A DNA stretch of 64,000 bases from NCBI RefSeq assembly GCF_047495875.1, contig NC_092466.1, positions 15,992,561 to 16,056,560 on the forward strand, read 5' to 3'. The notes under the pieces are model-generated. The model was not told the DNA's origin. It did not search any database and saw only the letters and a program-made list of their open reading frames with translations. This document shows, piece by piece, positions 28,001 to 38,553 of this stretch; the first letter of the stretch is position 1, and each line of letters begins with the position of its first letter. The stretch is from Pithys albifrons albifrons. Taxonomy: Eukaryota; Chordata; Aves; Passeriformes; Thamnophilidae. The translations under genes and the position numbers were made by a program.

Positions 28001-28226
28001 GAATATTTTTCTGGTTTTGCTAGTGCTTGGAATTGGTTATGCTGCAAGTGAATGGGTTTAACAAAGGTATATATTAATGATAATAATAAAACCCACTGGA
28101 ATTAGAGGTGATGGGAGACTAGGTTTTATTACTTTCTACAGGATTTTTATTTGATTCCTTTTAAGAATGCTGTCTTAGTTCAGCAATCTGGGACTAGTTA
28201 ATCACTGCATAGGTGTGACCATGCTA
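22071..28226. other. AT-rich intronic stretch with one old CR1 tail
   Basis: No exon was found. A T12 run lies near 22541. About 25690-26060 is less AT-rich and more complex than its flanks and is discussed as a possible conserved element. I see nothing else beyond the CR1 fragment at 24445. Confidence 0.45.
24445..24530 (+). mobile_element. Short, diverged CR1 LINE 3' tail
   Basis: The segment contains AACTGGCAGGAGGTGGGACT, then GGATGACTTCTGGAGGTCC, then CTAGGTGATTGGTAG. This follows the order of the conserved CR1 3' untranslated end (TGGACTGGATGA, CTGGAGGTCC, ACCTAGGTGATTCTG). The terminal octamer repeat is lost. It is much more decayed than the copy at 37.5 kb, so it is probably an older insertion. 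Confidence 0.7.
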
Positions 28227-28530
28227 TGTGTTCTAAACCCTATCTATCATTTCTCATGAACTGCTAACAATGGACCATTTGCAACAGCTGCCCAGGGCAC
28301 ACCTGACCCCTCAGGGTGTAAGCTAGGTGTTAAAGAAGCCTGTGAGATAAGAGCTGTGATAACTCCCCTCCAACAAGTCATTAGCACCTTCACACTCAGC
28401 CTGAGGGGGCATGTCTACTAATAGGCCATGAATGATACCAAAATACCCCATGACTCATAGAGTTAAATCACCCATTGTGGAACTCCCTGCCCTGGAGGAG
28501 GGACTGGGTGGTCCCACCTGAACCAGAGGG

Positions 28531-28537
28531 TATATAA
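28531..28537 (+). promoter_or_regulatory. LTR core promoter TATA box
   Basis: TATATAA lies in a GC-richer U3-like context, 300 bp before the LTR poly(A) signal. It may or may not still be active. Confidence 0.6.
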
Positions 28538-28823
28538 TCTTGGGGTTTGGGGACTTCTGGGACCATCTGTTGGATCCAGAGGAGGAGCAGAACCTTGACA
28601 GGACTATGACCACCACTCTTGACCAGACTGTAACCATCATCTGCACTGACAGGTTTTTCTTTCCCTTCTTTTTTCTTTGGACTCGGGGGAACCTCGTGGG
28701 GCTCAGCACAGGAGGTAACAAACACCCTTTTGTTTGTGTCCCAGGGTGCTGGGTTATACTTCTGGGTTTTGTGGGTTAAAACCAATTTCTCTTTGTATAA
28801 TTGCATTTATTGTAATATTTTTT

Positions 28824-28829
28824 ATTAAA
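28824..28829 (+). terminator. LTR poly(A) signal ATTAAA
   Basis: ATTAAA is followed within about 35 bp by the T/GT-rich stretch CTCTTTTGTGTTGTGTTT, as expected at the R/U5 boundary of an LTR. Confidence 0.6.
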
Positions 28830-28878
28830 TTGACACTCTGACTTATAATCTCTTTTGTGTTGTGTTTAAACCAGCACA

Positions 28879-31800
28879 AATGCTGATCACACACTTTGTT
28901 TAGTTTGAAAAGACAAAACATTGGGCTACAATCCTCTTCATGAAGAGAGGTGTCCCTTTAAAGCATTATACTCATCTTTAGTATTCTGATAACTTGTCTT
29001 TATGCTTTATGCAGGCACTATGAATTACTGTACACAAATGCTGATATATAATGAATTGATAAAATACTTCTCATGTCTTTACAACTTTTTCCTCCTTTCT
29101 GTTTGGGTATCAAACTATATAGATATCGACCACACCCCATTCATCTTATGAGTTGTCAGGACTGTTTTCAGTAATTTTTCTCTTTTCGCTTGTTTAGTCA
29201 CTTTTGTTATTGTTCTATGACTTCCCTCTCAGTTTATCTGTATAAGTCTAATATTAATCTCTTGAAGTTCTGTGGCATAGCTCAGAGTGTTTTTTAGTTT
29301 GGAGAGAGGAAAAAAAAAGTGCTCTTACTACCTGTATTTTATGATAGCTCCATGTGTCTGTACATGTGTGGCACAAAAAGAAGGAATTTTTTTTTCTTTT
29401 CCTGCCAGGTTTGTGGTGCAAGGTCCTTCCTAATTTGTTCCTGTGGTGCAGCTCTCAATGAATTATGGATGTTGTGGAAATAAACAATGTTCTGGTTTAC
29501 TGAGAAAGATTTTAAAACCTAAAAAAAGCTTTTAAAAAACCCATAGTTTTTCATTTTACACTGTAGCTTTTCAATATAAATGATTCTGGTCTTACTCTGA
29601 TAGCATAAAGAGATTAAATACATTTTTCTCTACCAAGGATTTCTTAGGATGTTTGCTCACTCTTTGTATCTAACCAAGTTTTAAGAGAATAAACAGCTTA
29701 AAGTGCAATATATCAATACTTATCAAGCTTCCATTAAAATTATTAACTACTATTTGTACTTAAATTTTTATTGTAAATTAAATATTTAGTATTTACTTGA
29801 ATTTAAGTTAGGATGTAAGAGAAACTGCAGAACTTGAATTTCTGAACACAACCCCATATGTACAATCTTAGTGGACCAAACTTTCTATCTTATGTTAAAT
29901 TATCTTGGATATCCATCTAACACATCTTTTTACTTGAAAAGTAGAAAACTAAATAGTAATTCAGAGGAAGCCCCCAACAGAGACAGGTGTGGTTAGTCTT
30001 CTTGTTGGTGTTTCCTGTAGCACTGCAGTGTCCCTTTAGCTGAGTTCAGTGAGTAGGGCTTAAAGGAAGGATTTTGGAGGGATTAATTTTCTAGACATGG
30101 TCTATCAGCTAGACACAGGACTGGATCAAGTCTTGTCTGTACCAGCTCCTGGGATGCTCAGCAGAAAATCAGGTGAAAGTTGACTTTTTACTGCTTTTCA
30201 TGAAGTTTGGATGGGATTTTTTTGCTTGTGGTTTTTGTGTATTTCCCCCTGTGAGTTTTATCAGAGGAAATACATATTTTCAGTAGTGGATCACACTTCC
30301 TTCTATGTTCACTATGCGTTTTGAAATAGCAGTCTTCATCTAAATGCCTTGTCTTTCTTGGATTTGGTTATCCGAGCTGTGCTTTCTCTGTGGATGCTCA
30401 CAGGCTTTAGGCTTTACTGGTGGATGCAGTACCATCCTACTGAAGAAGCCTCAGCTGTGGAATTTGTTTACTCTGTAATACCAAGTGAACTCAAGTTCAT
30501 TGACTTTGGAGGCATGGTGAAAGATTCCTCCTCCCTGCTTGAGAGGTTGTAGGAAGTTGAAGTTTGTTTTCATTATGATTGATTGCTTTTTATTTGATGC
30601 TTTTCAAATCATGCAGTAAATTATCTTTTTCTGGGTATGTTTTACACTTGAATGGGACCGTTACACAGGATTGCATCATTTTGTACTTTGTTTTCACAAA
30701 ACCAAATATCATACCATCAATTTAAGCAAACTGTGATTGGTGGCTTTTTTAATTCAAATGAAAGAATCAGATAGAAAATCAGAGAGATAAATTTTATCCC
30801 ATTAGAACAATTTATTCTTTTAAGTATGCCTGTGATGCTACAGAAAGAGATTCAGGAGAGAGTGGAAGCAATGGCTTGTTTACTGTCTGTGCTTCTGCAA
30901 TGTTAGTATGCTCCTTGGCACGATTTTGGTCCTTGTGTATATTTGAGGCTGGTTTGTTCCCAGTGCATGATGTCTGATCACTAGAGTGATACTGACTAGT
31001 GAATTGCTCCCCAGCAGTGTTTTATCTTGATTTGAATTTTCAGTTACTTGAGGTTGAATCATTAATGTAATATGCAATGACAGTTTGCAAACTGAACTTT
31101 AAAATAAATACTTATTAGGTTATCTGGGAAATTTTTTTCTTAACCAAAAAAATCCCCCAAGCCCTCCCAACAAACAGAAAAAACAAACCCAACACCCCCT
31201 CCTTGTGCCCTAAACAATCCCAAAACACCTTTAGGTGGATTTTGGTTTTGGAAAATAGCTTCACTCAAATAAAGTGCTTGTTTTCTTAGTGTTTCTTCTG
31301 CCAGAATAAAATATCGAAAATGTGAGATTCTTAGCACATGGGTACAAACTGATAATTATTTAAACCAACTGCCTAGTTGCAATGTATGGTGAGATCCATC
31401 ACTGTGATCCACTAGCACTTCAGAAAACAAATGAGCAAATGAAAAACAACTAAGTGAAAATCCTATAGATAATTAAAATGCAAGAAACGCTTAATCATAC
31501 TGGGTGCATGGTGGTGGGTTTTTTTTAAAATCCAAACTATATTTTAACTTTTATTAAAATAAGCAAGTCAGTTTCTGTTACACCTGAAAGTTATAATTCT
31601 GTTATAATCTGTCCAAAATCAAATTGCACTTTTCCACCCATATTTATCCACTAAACCTTTGGATCCAAAAATGCAAGAAAAGGATGATCTTCACTGCAAA
31701 AGTTCTTTAGGTCTTTATTTAGAAACATCTCCCTCTAAACAAATGACTGTATGCAAGGGAAAAGAGAGACCTACTTATTTTGGCCATACTTTGTACATTT

Positions 31801-34800
31801 CATGTCCATTCTCTTACTTGTCTGAAGAAATACTGTACAAAATAATTCAATGTAATTTCAGCATCAGTAAGAGCCACGATTTGTCCAGATATTGATTACC
31901 TGAAAATATTTTTCATCATCTGTAGTTAAGCCTCATTTCTGAGTTAGTGTATTGAACATTGTAACCAAATCTTTCGTCTCTTCTATCCTCATTCCCACAG
32001 CAAATGCCTTCAGAAGAGAAGAATGTTATGAGTTGCATCAAAAGTTTACTAAGTGATTCATTGGTGTATGACAAATAATGTGATTTATGTTTTCCAGGGA
32101 AGTTGTTCATTGTATTCGTGGAATTGATCTTCAGTGCAAACCAAATCCTTCTTGATAACAGCCTGTTGCAAGTTCTTGCACATCCCTAGAGCTAATTAAA
32201 AACATGTGGATTCTTTCCATGTAGCAGTACCAACCAGCTGAATAAAACATACCTAACTTGTGTTGTTACAGAGGATGCTCGTTTCCCTACGGGCCTTATT
32301 GGAATACTGGGATTCTCTAAAGCTGTGATTCTGAAAGAAAAAAGAATCGTATTTTGACTATGATACCTTTGTTTATAACACCTGAATTTTAGTTGGCACT
32401 GTAGAGGAGACCCTGAAAGAAACATAATTTTGGAAACCTGATCTTTGTGTGAAGCTCTCTGGGAAAGTCTGATATAAAGATTTCAAAGGTTTCATTTAGA
32501 AACTCAAATTTACGTAGCTAAGTTTTGGTTTGTTGTGGTTTGATTCTTTTGTTTGTTTGTTGGGTGTACATTTTGTGATGTCTTATATTTTTCAAGGCTC
32601 AGTTTATATTTCATAAAAATAAATGAGATAGCAGTATTGAAAAACATGAGCTGCGTTTACTGAGTGTTCCATTTATGAACTAAATGTTCTGTGTAATCTT
32701 GTGATTTATTACTGGTTTGATAGTTCTCTTTAATTTCTAGGAGTTTGTTTTATGTGGACTAATGATACTGGTTTCAGTCTGCGAATGTAGGGCTGTACAG
32801 GAGACACAGAGGTAGAGTGGGAGACCAGCTGACTTGAGCTGCATTTTCATGGAGTTGTCAGCAAAGTTCAGACTGCCCCTTTTTTCTGAGTAGAATGAAC
32901 AGAAGTCTGGAAAAACAAATAGGGACATTGAAATTTTTTTCAGAGACAGAGCTACCTGTATTTAAGCCAGATGAGAGTTCTGAAGTGCATGTATCTTTTC
33001 AAATCATACTATGCAGGTTGGTCCAAATCTAGTATTTTTATCTAATGTCATTGTAACAGACTGCAAAGATGGTATCTCTGTAACACAGCATATTAAAAAA
33101 TATGAAAGTGGAATTTATGATCTTAGTCTTTCCAAGCCCAGTCAATTTTTCATTTTTTCTTGACTGACTCAAGTTCTGTGCATCCTCATAAGAGAAGGTG
33201 AATAAAAAACCCCAGAACAAAATAATAGAGCATTAAGAATGAAACAATATAGCATTTTATGTATTTACATTTTCTGGTTTAGAAATTTTAAATTTTAAAC
33301 CAGTCTTTCATCATGTCACTGATGAAATGTATTACTAAAGTGGTAAAAAAGTGTTGGTAGATTAGATAAGTATCTATTGTCATACATATGATTTTTAATC
33401 TGAGAAGCAGGAGGATCTTGTGAGATGTGGAGTTTCTTAGCTGATAGAAATAGACTGTGTGTACATTGGAGCATATTTAATTTTTGTTGTTAATGTAGGC
33501 TTCTGTATGCTTTCAGATGCATGAGTATATTGATCATAATTGATCCCAAACTGCCTCTGATGGGTTATACTGTCTTGTTCTGGGTGAGGGGTAGTGTTGC
33601 TGCACAAGTGTATTCACCAGCAACATGGTGTGATAACGTACAGGTCAGGTCTGAGCTTCTCTGTTCTCCATGTGGGTCATCAAGTCACAACAAAATACAC
33701 ATTTACATATGAATTTTAGAAATAACTAGCAAAAATCTCTAAATCTTAGTAACATTCCAATATTTAATTTTCCTGCATCTATAATTATTCTTTGTTTCCC
33801 TATGAGTCAGTGTTTCACGTTGTTATGTTTGCACCTGGACTTGAGATTTTATATATTAGGTGTAAGTTGGGGCAAAACATTTACTGTTCATATGCAGTGG
33901 AAAATGCTAAGAGTGAGACAAGTTAGGATAGTCTTGTGTAACAGTTTTAGAACTTTACAAAAAATAAAAGATTGCTTAAAAAAATCTCAAGTTTGCAAGT
34001 TAAGACCATAAAATTTATTTGGAAATGTTGTTGGTATACTTTCTGTCTTACTGCAAGCTATGTGTCTTATTTTGAAATGTAATTTTGTGCACTAGAGAAG
34101 TATAATTTATTGTAAATGTTACATTAAAAGACTCATTTCTCAAGCAGTTGGAATTAGATTTTTTTCTGAGATAAATGTTTCTTCTGCACATTGCATAATC
34201 ATTAGATCTATTTAAAAATACAATACCTTGAGCTTCTAAAACAAATTGCATTTCTGTTGAATATTGAAATATTTTTAAGAGGTAGCATCTTCAGAACGAG
34301 TGCATGTTCACATTGTAATGCTTCTGAAATAGCTGGAAATAAGTAATTGTGAAAAATCACTAAACCAGGAAGAACCACTTGTGAAATAACAGTAATTTAA
34401 CGTGAAGGGGAAGAACAGACAACTTTTTCAATGGCCTGGGTGTAGGGTCAGTTTGTGTGTGTATGTGACAATGGTGGTGCTTGATGGGCCAGGCACAGCT
34501 TAATTACTGAATTTTACAATGCAGAGGTTGCAAGAGGAAAACATTTTTGGATTTGTCTGGTTTTGTTTGTCTGTCCTATAGAAAATTAAATATTTCTTTG
34601 TGTATGTCAGCCATTGATGGTATGATCCCTTGTACCTCCCTGCTACAGCAGTCACTGCAAAGTCACTTTATTGTCCTCTAATCTTGAACAGTTTTGAAAC
34701 ATGTAGTTTGCTTTATCAACCTTTTTGCTGTCTGGGAAGCCCAACAAGTACCATTGTGGCAATTCATAATCTACTAGTGGATTGTGGGTATTTAGCACTG

Positions 34801-35051
34801 TTAGAATTTTCAAAATGAAGTCAAAATTCATTTGTTGACATATTTCTTGGCTGTGCTTTTATTTAATAAAGAAGAAACTATGCACTTTGGGAAAGGGTAA
34901 TCTTTATTTACTGCTGTGATGGGAAAATGCAAATGAAGCAGTGAATTTTGTGATTAGTATTTTACAGAGCAGTCATTTACTGTAATTATGTGTTTTAAAT
35001 CAGTGGAATCATCATGTTCTATTAACCAGATTATGTCCTGACTTCTTGTAG
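28879..35051. other. AT-rich intron between the second LTR and the LRR exon
   Basis: No recognised gene or repeat family. A C/A-rich patch at 31141-31225 and a near-palindrome at 33274-33303 (CTGGTTTA ... TAAACCAG) are the only structures I noted. Confidence 0.45.
35018..35051 (+). promoter_or_regulatory. Splice acceptor region of the LRR exon
   Basis: The sequence ends TTCTTGTAG directly before the exon, with only a short pyrimidine stretch. A plausible branch point is CTATTAAC, with its A near 35025, about 26 nt from the AG. A second, closer YTNAY-like match lies in TCCTGAC. Seen in sequence; branch-point use is inferred. Confidence 0.65.
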
Positions 35052-35123
35052 GATTCTGAGTAACAACAAGATCTTGTGGTTGAAGAATGGCTCTTTCTTC
35101 GGGCTGAGATCCCTGGAGAGACT
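35052..35123 (+). CDS. ADGRA3: Internal coding exon, one leucine-rich repeat; probable ADGRA3 (GPR125) LRR exon
   Basis: This is a 72-nt exon preceded by a TAG acceptor (AG at 35050-35051) and followed by the donor GTGAGTA at 35124. The first base completes a split codon, 23 full codons follow, and the last two bases (CT) start another, so the exon is phase 1 at both ends. That is typical of genes that encode one 24-residue LRR per exon. The peptide reads ILSNNKI, two residues, LKNGSF, one residue, GL, two residues, LERL. It matches the LxLSxNxI..L....F..L..L pattern and has an N-G-S glycosylation sequon. From memory, the first LRR of adhesion GPCR ADGRA3 has the same ILSNNKI/LKNGSF/GL/LERL frame with the same split leucine; ADGRA2 fits less well. 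ADGRA3 is a seven-transmembrane adhesion receptor with extracellular LRR, Ig-like and GAIN regions. The exon call is strong; the paralogue assignment is inference. SLIT and LGI repeats, which also use 72-bp exons, fit worse. Confidence 0.72.
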
Positions 35124-35130
35124 GTGAGTA
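35124..35130 (+). promoter_or_regulatory. Splice donor of the LRR exon (GTGAGTA)
   Basis: GTGAGTA directly follows the exon's final CT and matches the vertebrate 5' splice consensus GTRAGT. It sets the exon end so that the length is exactly 72 nt. Confidence 0.8.
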
Positions 35131-37043
35131 ACTAATCAGCCTTGTTCCACCTTTAATTAAAAAGTCTTTGTACTTTCAGTTTAGGAAAAACATCAGATAA
35201 TGAAGTTGAGATGTTCTAAACTGTATTGCACAGTAGAGTTTCTAGGCTGACATCAGATTAAGAAATAGCATAAAAATGAGTGCATGGGGATAGACGTGCA
35301 GAATACAGGAAAGCACTGCCATCAATTTGGAACTAAAATAAACATCCAGTCAAAGGCTTGTACTACACTATGTACACTATCACAGTGAAGACTGGTATAT
35401 GTAATGATAACACTAATATACCTGACATGTAGTTTAGGCTATTTAACTCGTTGTTCTCCAATACTTCCACTTTAATTCTATACAGATTTTAATTTTTTCT
35501 GTGTTTTAAGTATAATCTCAAGAAATTAGACAGCACTTACAACTGAAGCAGATGATGACATTGATAAATCTCCATGAACATGTATTTCTAGCCAATATTT
35601 GGAGGGGGGAAGGGGAGCTTAGGAGCAGCTAATGTTTTAGGAAGAAAACACTTGGAAACTTCAGTGAAAATAAATAAGCAGTAACTGCTATAATGTAATA
35701 ATGCTACTTTCTGTATATATAGGTCACTCATTTGAGAATAATCATGTGAGCAAGCCTAAAAGGCTATTCTTTCTATCTATAGGCAGGTTATGTTGCCAGT
35801 ACATCTAAAATGAGTAATTATGTCATGCCTATCTTACAATGTCTCCTACATTTTAAGCTAAATTATTTTGATTTGTAAGAATGCCTTCATGATGTTGAGT
35901 TGTTGATATAAAGTAGTTGCTACATTCATGAAAGCATGAATATACTCTGTGTTGTATGAATATTTCCATATATATTTATGGTTGTGTAATAAGGTGGGTA
36001 AATATACAATACTGAGATGTTTGAATATTCTGTGACATAAAAATAAACAACTTATTTCAAAGGCTGGAGCAATCCCTTAAACACCTTGAAGGATTCCAAT
36101 AAAGCCAGCTGTCTGAAAATTTATGTTAAATTATGCTACATTTTGTCTACATATGGTTATAGTTGTACCAAATGCTATTTTAAATGTTAAATGTTAATGT
36201 ATTAAATTGTAGGAAAGAAGAGTAGTGTATTATTTATTAAGTGGTTTAATCTCAGGTGTAACAGTGATAAGAGGTTTGTAAAGAATTTGCAAATATTTTA
36301 GACAAAACAATTTAGAGCATAGAATAAGGTTACAAATTTATTGCAAGAAGGGAAATTAGTAAATTAAATTCTAATATAAGTAAATCATTAGTGTTTAGAA
36401 CTAAAGGAAAACATTTCCTCTGGGGTTTTTTAAGGTTTAATTTACATGTATTAATTAGCATGTATTTTTAAGAACTTCATTAGTTAACTAGTGAGAGAAA
36501 TACTTCAGCCTGAAAAGACTTTTCAAACAATACTGAGAACAGGGAGAAAACAGAAGAAATGCCTTAGGTGTGTAGCCTCAAGTGCCATCATGACATAAAC
36601 TTCTTAATTTTCTTGTGCTGATTTTTCACAACATTACAGAAGTGAGTATCATCTCATCTGTATATAGTTCTGTTTGGCTGTGGTGTTAATACGAAATCTG
36701 TAAGTAGTCCTCAAATCAAAGACTAGAATTCAAGTGATGACATTCTTACCAAGTTCACTACTCTGTTTCTGTTTCATACGGGGTCACTCTCGCCCCATGT
36801 TTCTTACCAATATCTGTGAAGTCCCAGTTTCAGCTGGAAGGCTGAGTACAGCTGGAATAGTCTTCTAGGAGGTGAGTGTGAATGAATGAAGATGGGTGAG
36901 TGCTCCTAGCCGTTGGACATAGGTTTCCCCAGCTTTGCCTTTTCTCCAGAAGCTAATTCAGAGCTGTACTTCAGTTGCTTAAAATGAAGAACTATGACAT
37001 CAACTGCTGTCAATGTTCATGGCTCATCAAAATGAATGAAGAA

Positions 37044-37068
37044 ATTCCATTCCATTCCATTCCATTCC
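37044..37068 (+). repeat. (ATTCC)5 microsatellite
   Basis: Five perfect ATTCC units (GGAAT on the other strand), followed by a G that ends the run. Confidence 0.9.
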
Positions 37069-37500
37069 GTGAAGGGGGAGGTAGGGAATCTTGTGAAGTG
37101 CAGTAGCAGGAAAATCCAGCTTCCTTTAAAATAATGTTAAGTGTACAAGATTATGTGCTTAGGAATGCTGATGTGCTGGAGTTAAGAGTAACTCATTTAA
37201 TTTGGCTTTGCAGTCCTTGTATTCCTGTTCAGAACCAAAAATAATGTGAACACCATAGAGGCAAGAATCATGTAAATCAGTAATTCTTTTATAGGTATCA
37301 TCTGATCAGGAGCTTTGAAGAGTGTTAGCTTAAGTGGAAAATGCAATAATTCAGTGTTAAACTTGAAAACTTTAGAAAAGTAAAGTTTCAGGTGTAATTT
37401 AATGACTTCTACATTCTGGTTATTCCCTATTTTGGAGTGCTTAAAGCCTCTTTTTGACTAGAGGGGCAACTTTCCCCTTATTATTTTGTTCTTCAATGCA

Positions 37501-37944
37501 ACAAGGCTGGTGAAGGGACTGGAGCATAAGTCTTATGAGGAGAGGCTGAGGGAGCTGGGGTTGTTTAGCCTGGAGAAGAGGAGGTTCAGAGGTGACCTCA
37601 TCACTGTCTAGAACTACCTGAAGGGAAGTTCTAGCCAGGTGGGGGTTGGTCTCTTCTCCCGGGCACTCAGCAATAGGACAAGGGGGCACGGGCTCAAGCT
37701 CTGCCAGGGGAAATTTAAGCTGGATATGAGAAAAAAATTCTTTACAGAGAGAGTAATCAGGCATTGGAATGGGCTGCCCAGAGAGATGGTGGATTCACCA
37801 TCCCTAGAGATTTTTAAACGCAGTTTGGACGTGGCACTGAGTGGCATGATCTAGTACATGGACTAGAGTTGGACCAAGGGTAGGACTCGATGATCTCAGA
37901 GGTCTTTTCCAGCCCAATCGATTCTATGATTCTATGAGTCTATG
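37501..37944 (+). mobile_element. CR1 LINE, 5'-truncated 3' end
   Basis: About 440 bp of a CR1 non-LTR retrotransposon: the end of ORF2, its stop codon at 37852-37854, then the 3' UTR with GGACTCGATGATCTCAGAGG and the diagnostic terminal repeat GATTCTATGATTCTATGA at about 37920-37937. CR1 copies are usually cut short at the 5' end, as here. The sequence is easily read against the family, so it is a moderately young copy. It is inserted in the same orientation as the LRR exon. Confidence 0.95.
37507..37854 (+). pseudogene. CR1 ORF2 C-terminal remnant (reverse transcriptase protein end)
   Basis: The frame reads through [20 protein letters not shown] and [10 protein letters not shown], hits one TAG stop at 37609-37611 where the family normally has a Tyr codon, and then continues open as NYLKG ... 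[18 protein letters not shown] ... [19 protein letters not shown] ... [15 protein letters not shown] to its natural stop. This is the conserved tail of CR1 ORF2, downstream of the reverse transcriptase core. All catalytic parts are missing through 5' truncation, so it cannot encode a working enzyme. The minus-strand open frames over the same bases are shadows. Confidence 0.9.
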
Positions 37945-38410
37945 TCACAACAGGAACCAGATTACTGAATTGTCAGTCTTGTCAGGTTCTTGTGATTTCT
38001 CAACAGCATGTTACACAAGTGAGAGACCTCACTGAGAAGTTGTCTCAAACTGGGACTTCTCATTTTATGCAACTTAAATCAAGAAAATCAAGAAAATTAA
38101 GTTATTCGTCTCTTAACTGTCCAGTCTAAGAGTAAGACAAAACTGATTTTTCTAAGGCTAAGACTATTGTAGAATTCTAATATTATACATGAAATTGAAT
38201 TTTTTTCAAAATGTAATTGCAGCTGATTTGTATTTGTTTCTGCAGACTTTTCAGAAAATTGCAATTTTTTTCAACCATAGCATGAGAATTACAAGGTTGC
38301 CATTTCAGATTGTCTTACAACGGTGTTACTGCTCAGTTTTCAGGGAATGCAACCAGCCAGCCAGGGAAAAACATGTTTGGGGATACAGTTATTTCGCTTT
38401 TAATAATAGC

Positions 38411-38553
38411 TCACAGAATCAGAGAGTATTCTGACTTGGAAGGGACCCACAAGGATCATTGGGTCCAGCTCTAAGTGAATGGCCTGTATGGGATTCGAAC
38501 CCATGATAATGGCATTATTAGCACCATGCTCTGATCAACTGAGTTAATGGATA
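38411..38553 (-). mobile_element. TguSINE1-like SINE: tRNA-Ile head plus CR1-like tail
   Basis: Read on the minus strand, the element starts with a tRNA-Ile-like head (38553 down to 38480) with an A-box-like TTAACTCAGTTGATCAGAGC, anticodon-loop CTAATAA and B box GGTTCGAATCC. It continues through TGGACCC and CCTTGTGGGTCCCTTCCAAG and ends in a CR1-type GATTCTGTGA at 38411. A tRNA-Ile head joined to a CR1-family tail is the architecture of TguSINE1, known from songbirds. The CR1 machinery would have mobilised it in trans. It lies about 470 bp from the CR1 copy but in opposite orientation, so it is an independent insertion. Confidence 0.88.
38480..38553 (-). ncRNA. tRNA-Ile(AAT)-derived SINE head (not a functional tRNA gene)
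   Basis: The D-arm, anticodon arm with AAT, and T-arm (ATGGG/CCCAT) can be laid onto tRNA-Ile. The 5' acceptor strand (TATCCAT) does not pair with the 3' strand (ACAGGCC), and the sequence runs straight into a SINE body. The A and B boxes may still resemble an internal Pol III promoter. Confidence 0.8.

Larger units (their letters stand above)
28227..28878 (+). mobile_element. Solo LTR, ERVL-like, nearly complete
   Basis: About 652 bp running from TGTGTTCTAAACCC to AAACCAGCACA, i.e. with TG...CA ends. It has a TATA box (TATATAA at 28531), poly(A) signal ATTAAA at 28824, and two degenerate repeats of about 22 bp downstream of the TATA box (GACTATGACCACCACTCT and GACTGTAACCATCATCT). The pentamer ATGCT occurs at 28221-28225 and again at 28880-28884; these would be a 5-bp target duplication if one extra A lies at each boundary. 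No internal retroviral genes flank it. It looks less decayed than the LTR at 10.4 kb. Family assignment is from pattern recall only. Confidence 0.75.
1..35051 (+). other. ADGRA3: Presumed intron upstream of the LRR exon (intron 1 of the probable ADGRA3)
   Basis: No exon with matching splice sites and a recognisable protein was found here on the + strand. There is no CpG-rich promoter-like stretch, so the signal-peptide exon of the gene would lie before the window. The sequence is AT-rich and contains two solo LTRs, a CR1 tail, a repeat complex near 21-22 kb and short simple repeats, all listed separately. The intron status follows only from the single exon at 35052, so it is inference. Confidence 0.55.

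Noticed and set aside
28455..28806. Open frames of 79-112 codons on both strands in the second LTR
   Set aside because: They overlap the TATA box and R/U5 region of an LTR and resemble no protein.
37441..37847. Two minus-strand open frames over the CR1 copy
   Set aside because: They are antisense shadows of the CR1 ORF2 tail, which reads clearly on the + strand.
38480..38553. Functional tRNA-Ile gene on the minus strand
   Set aside because: The acceptor stem does not pair and the sequence continues into a CR1-tailed SINE body.
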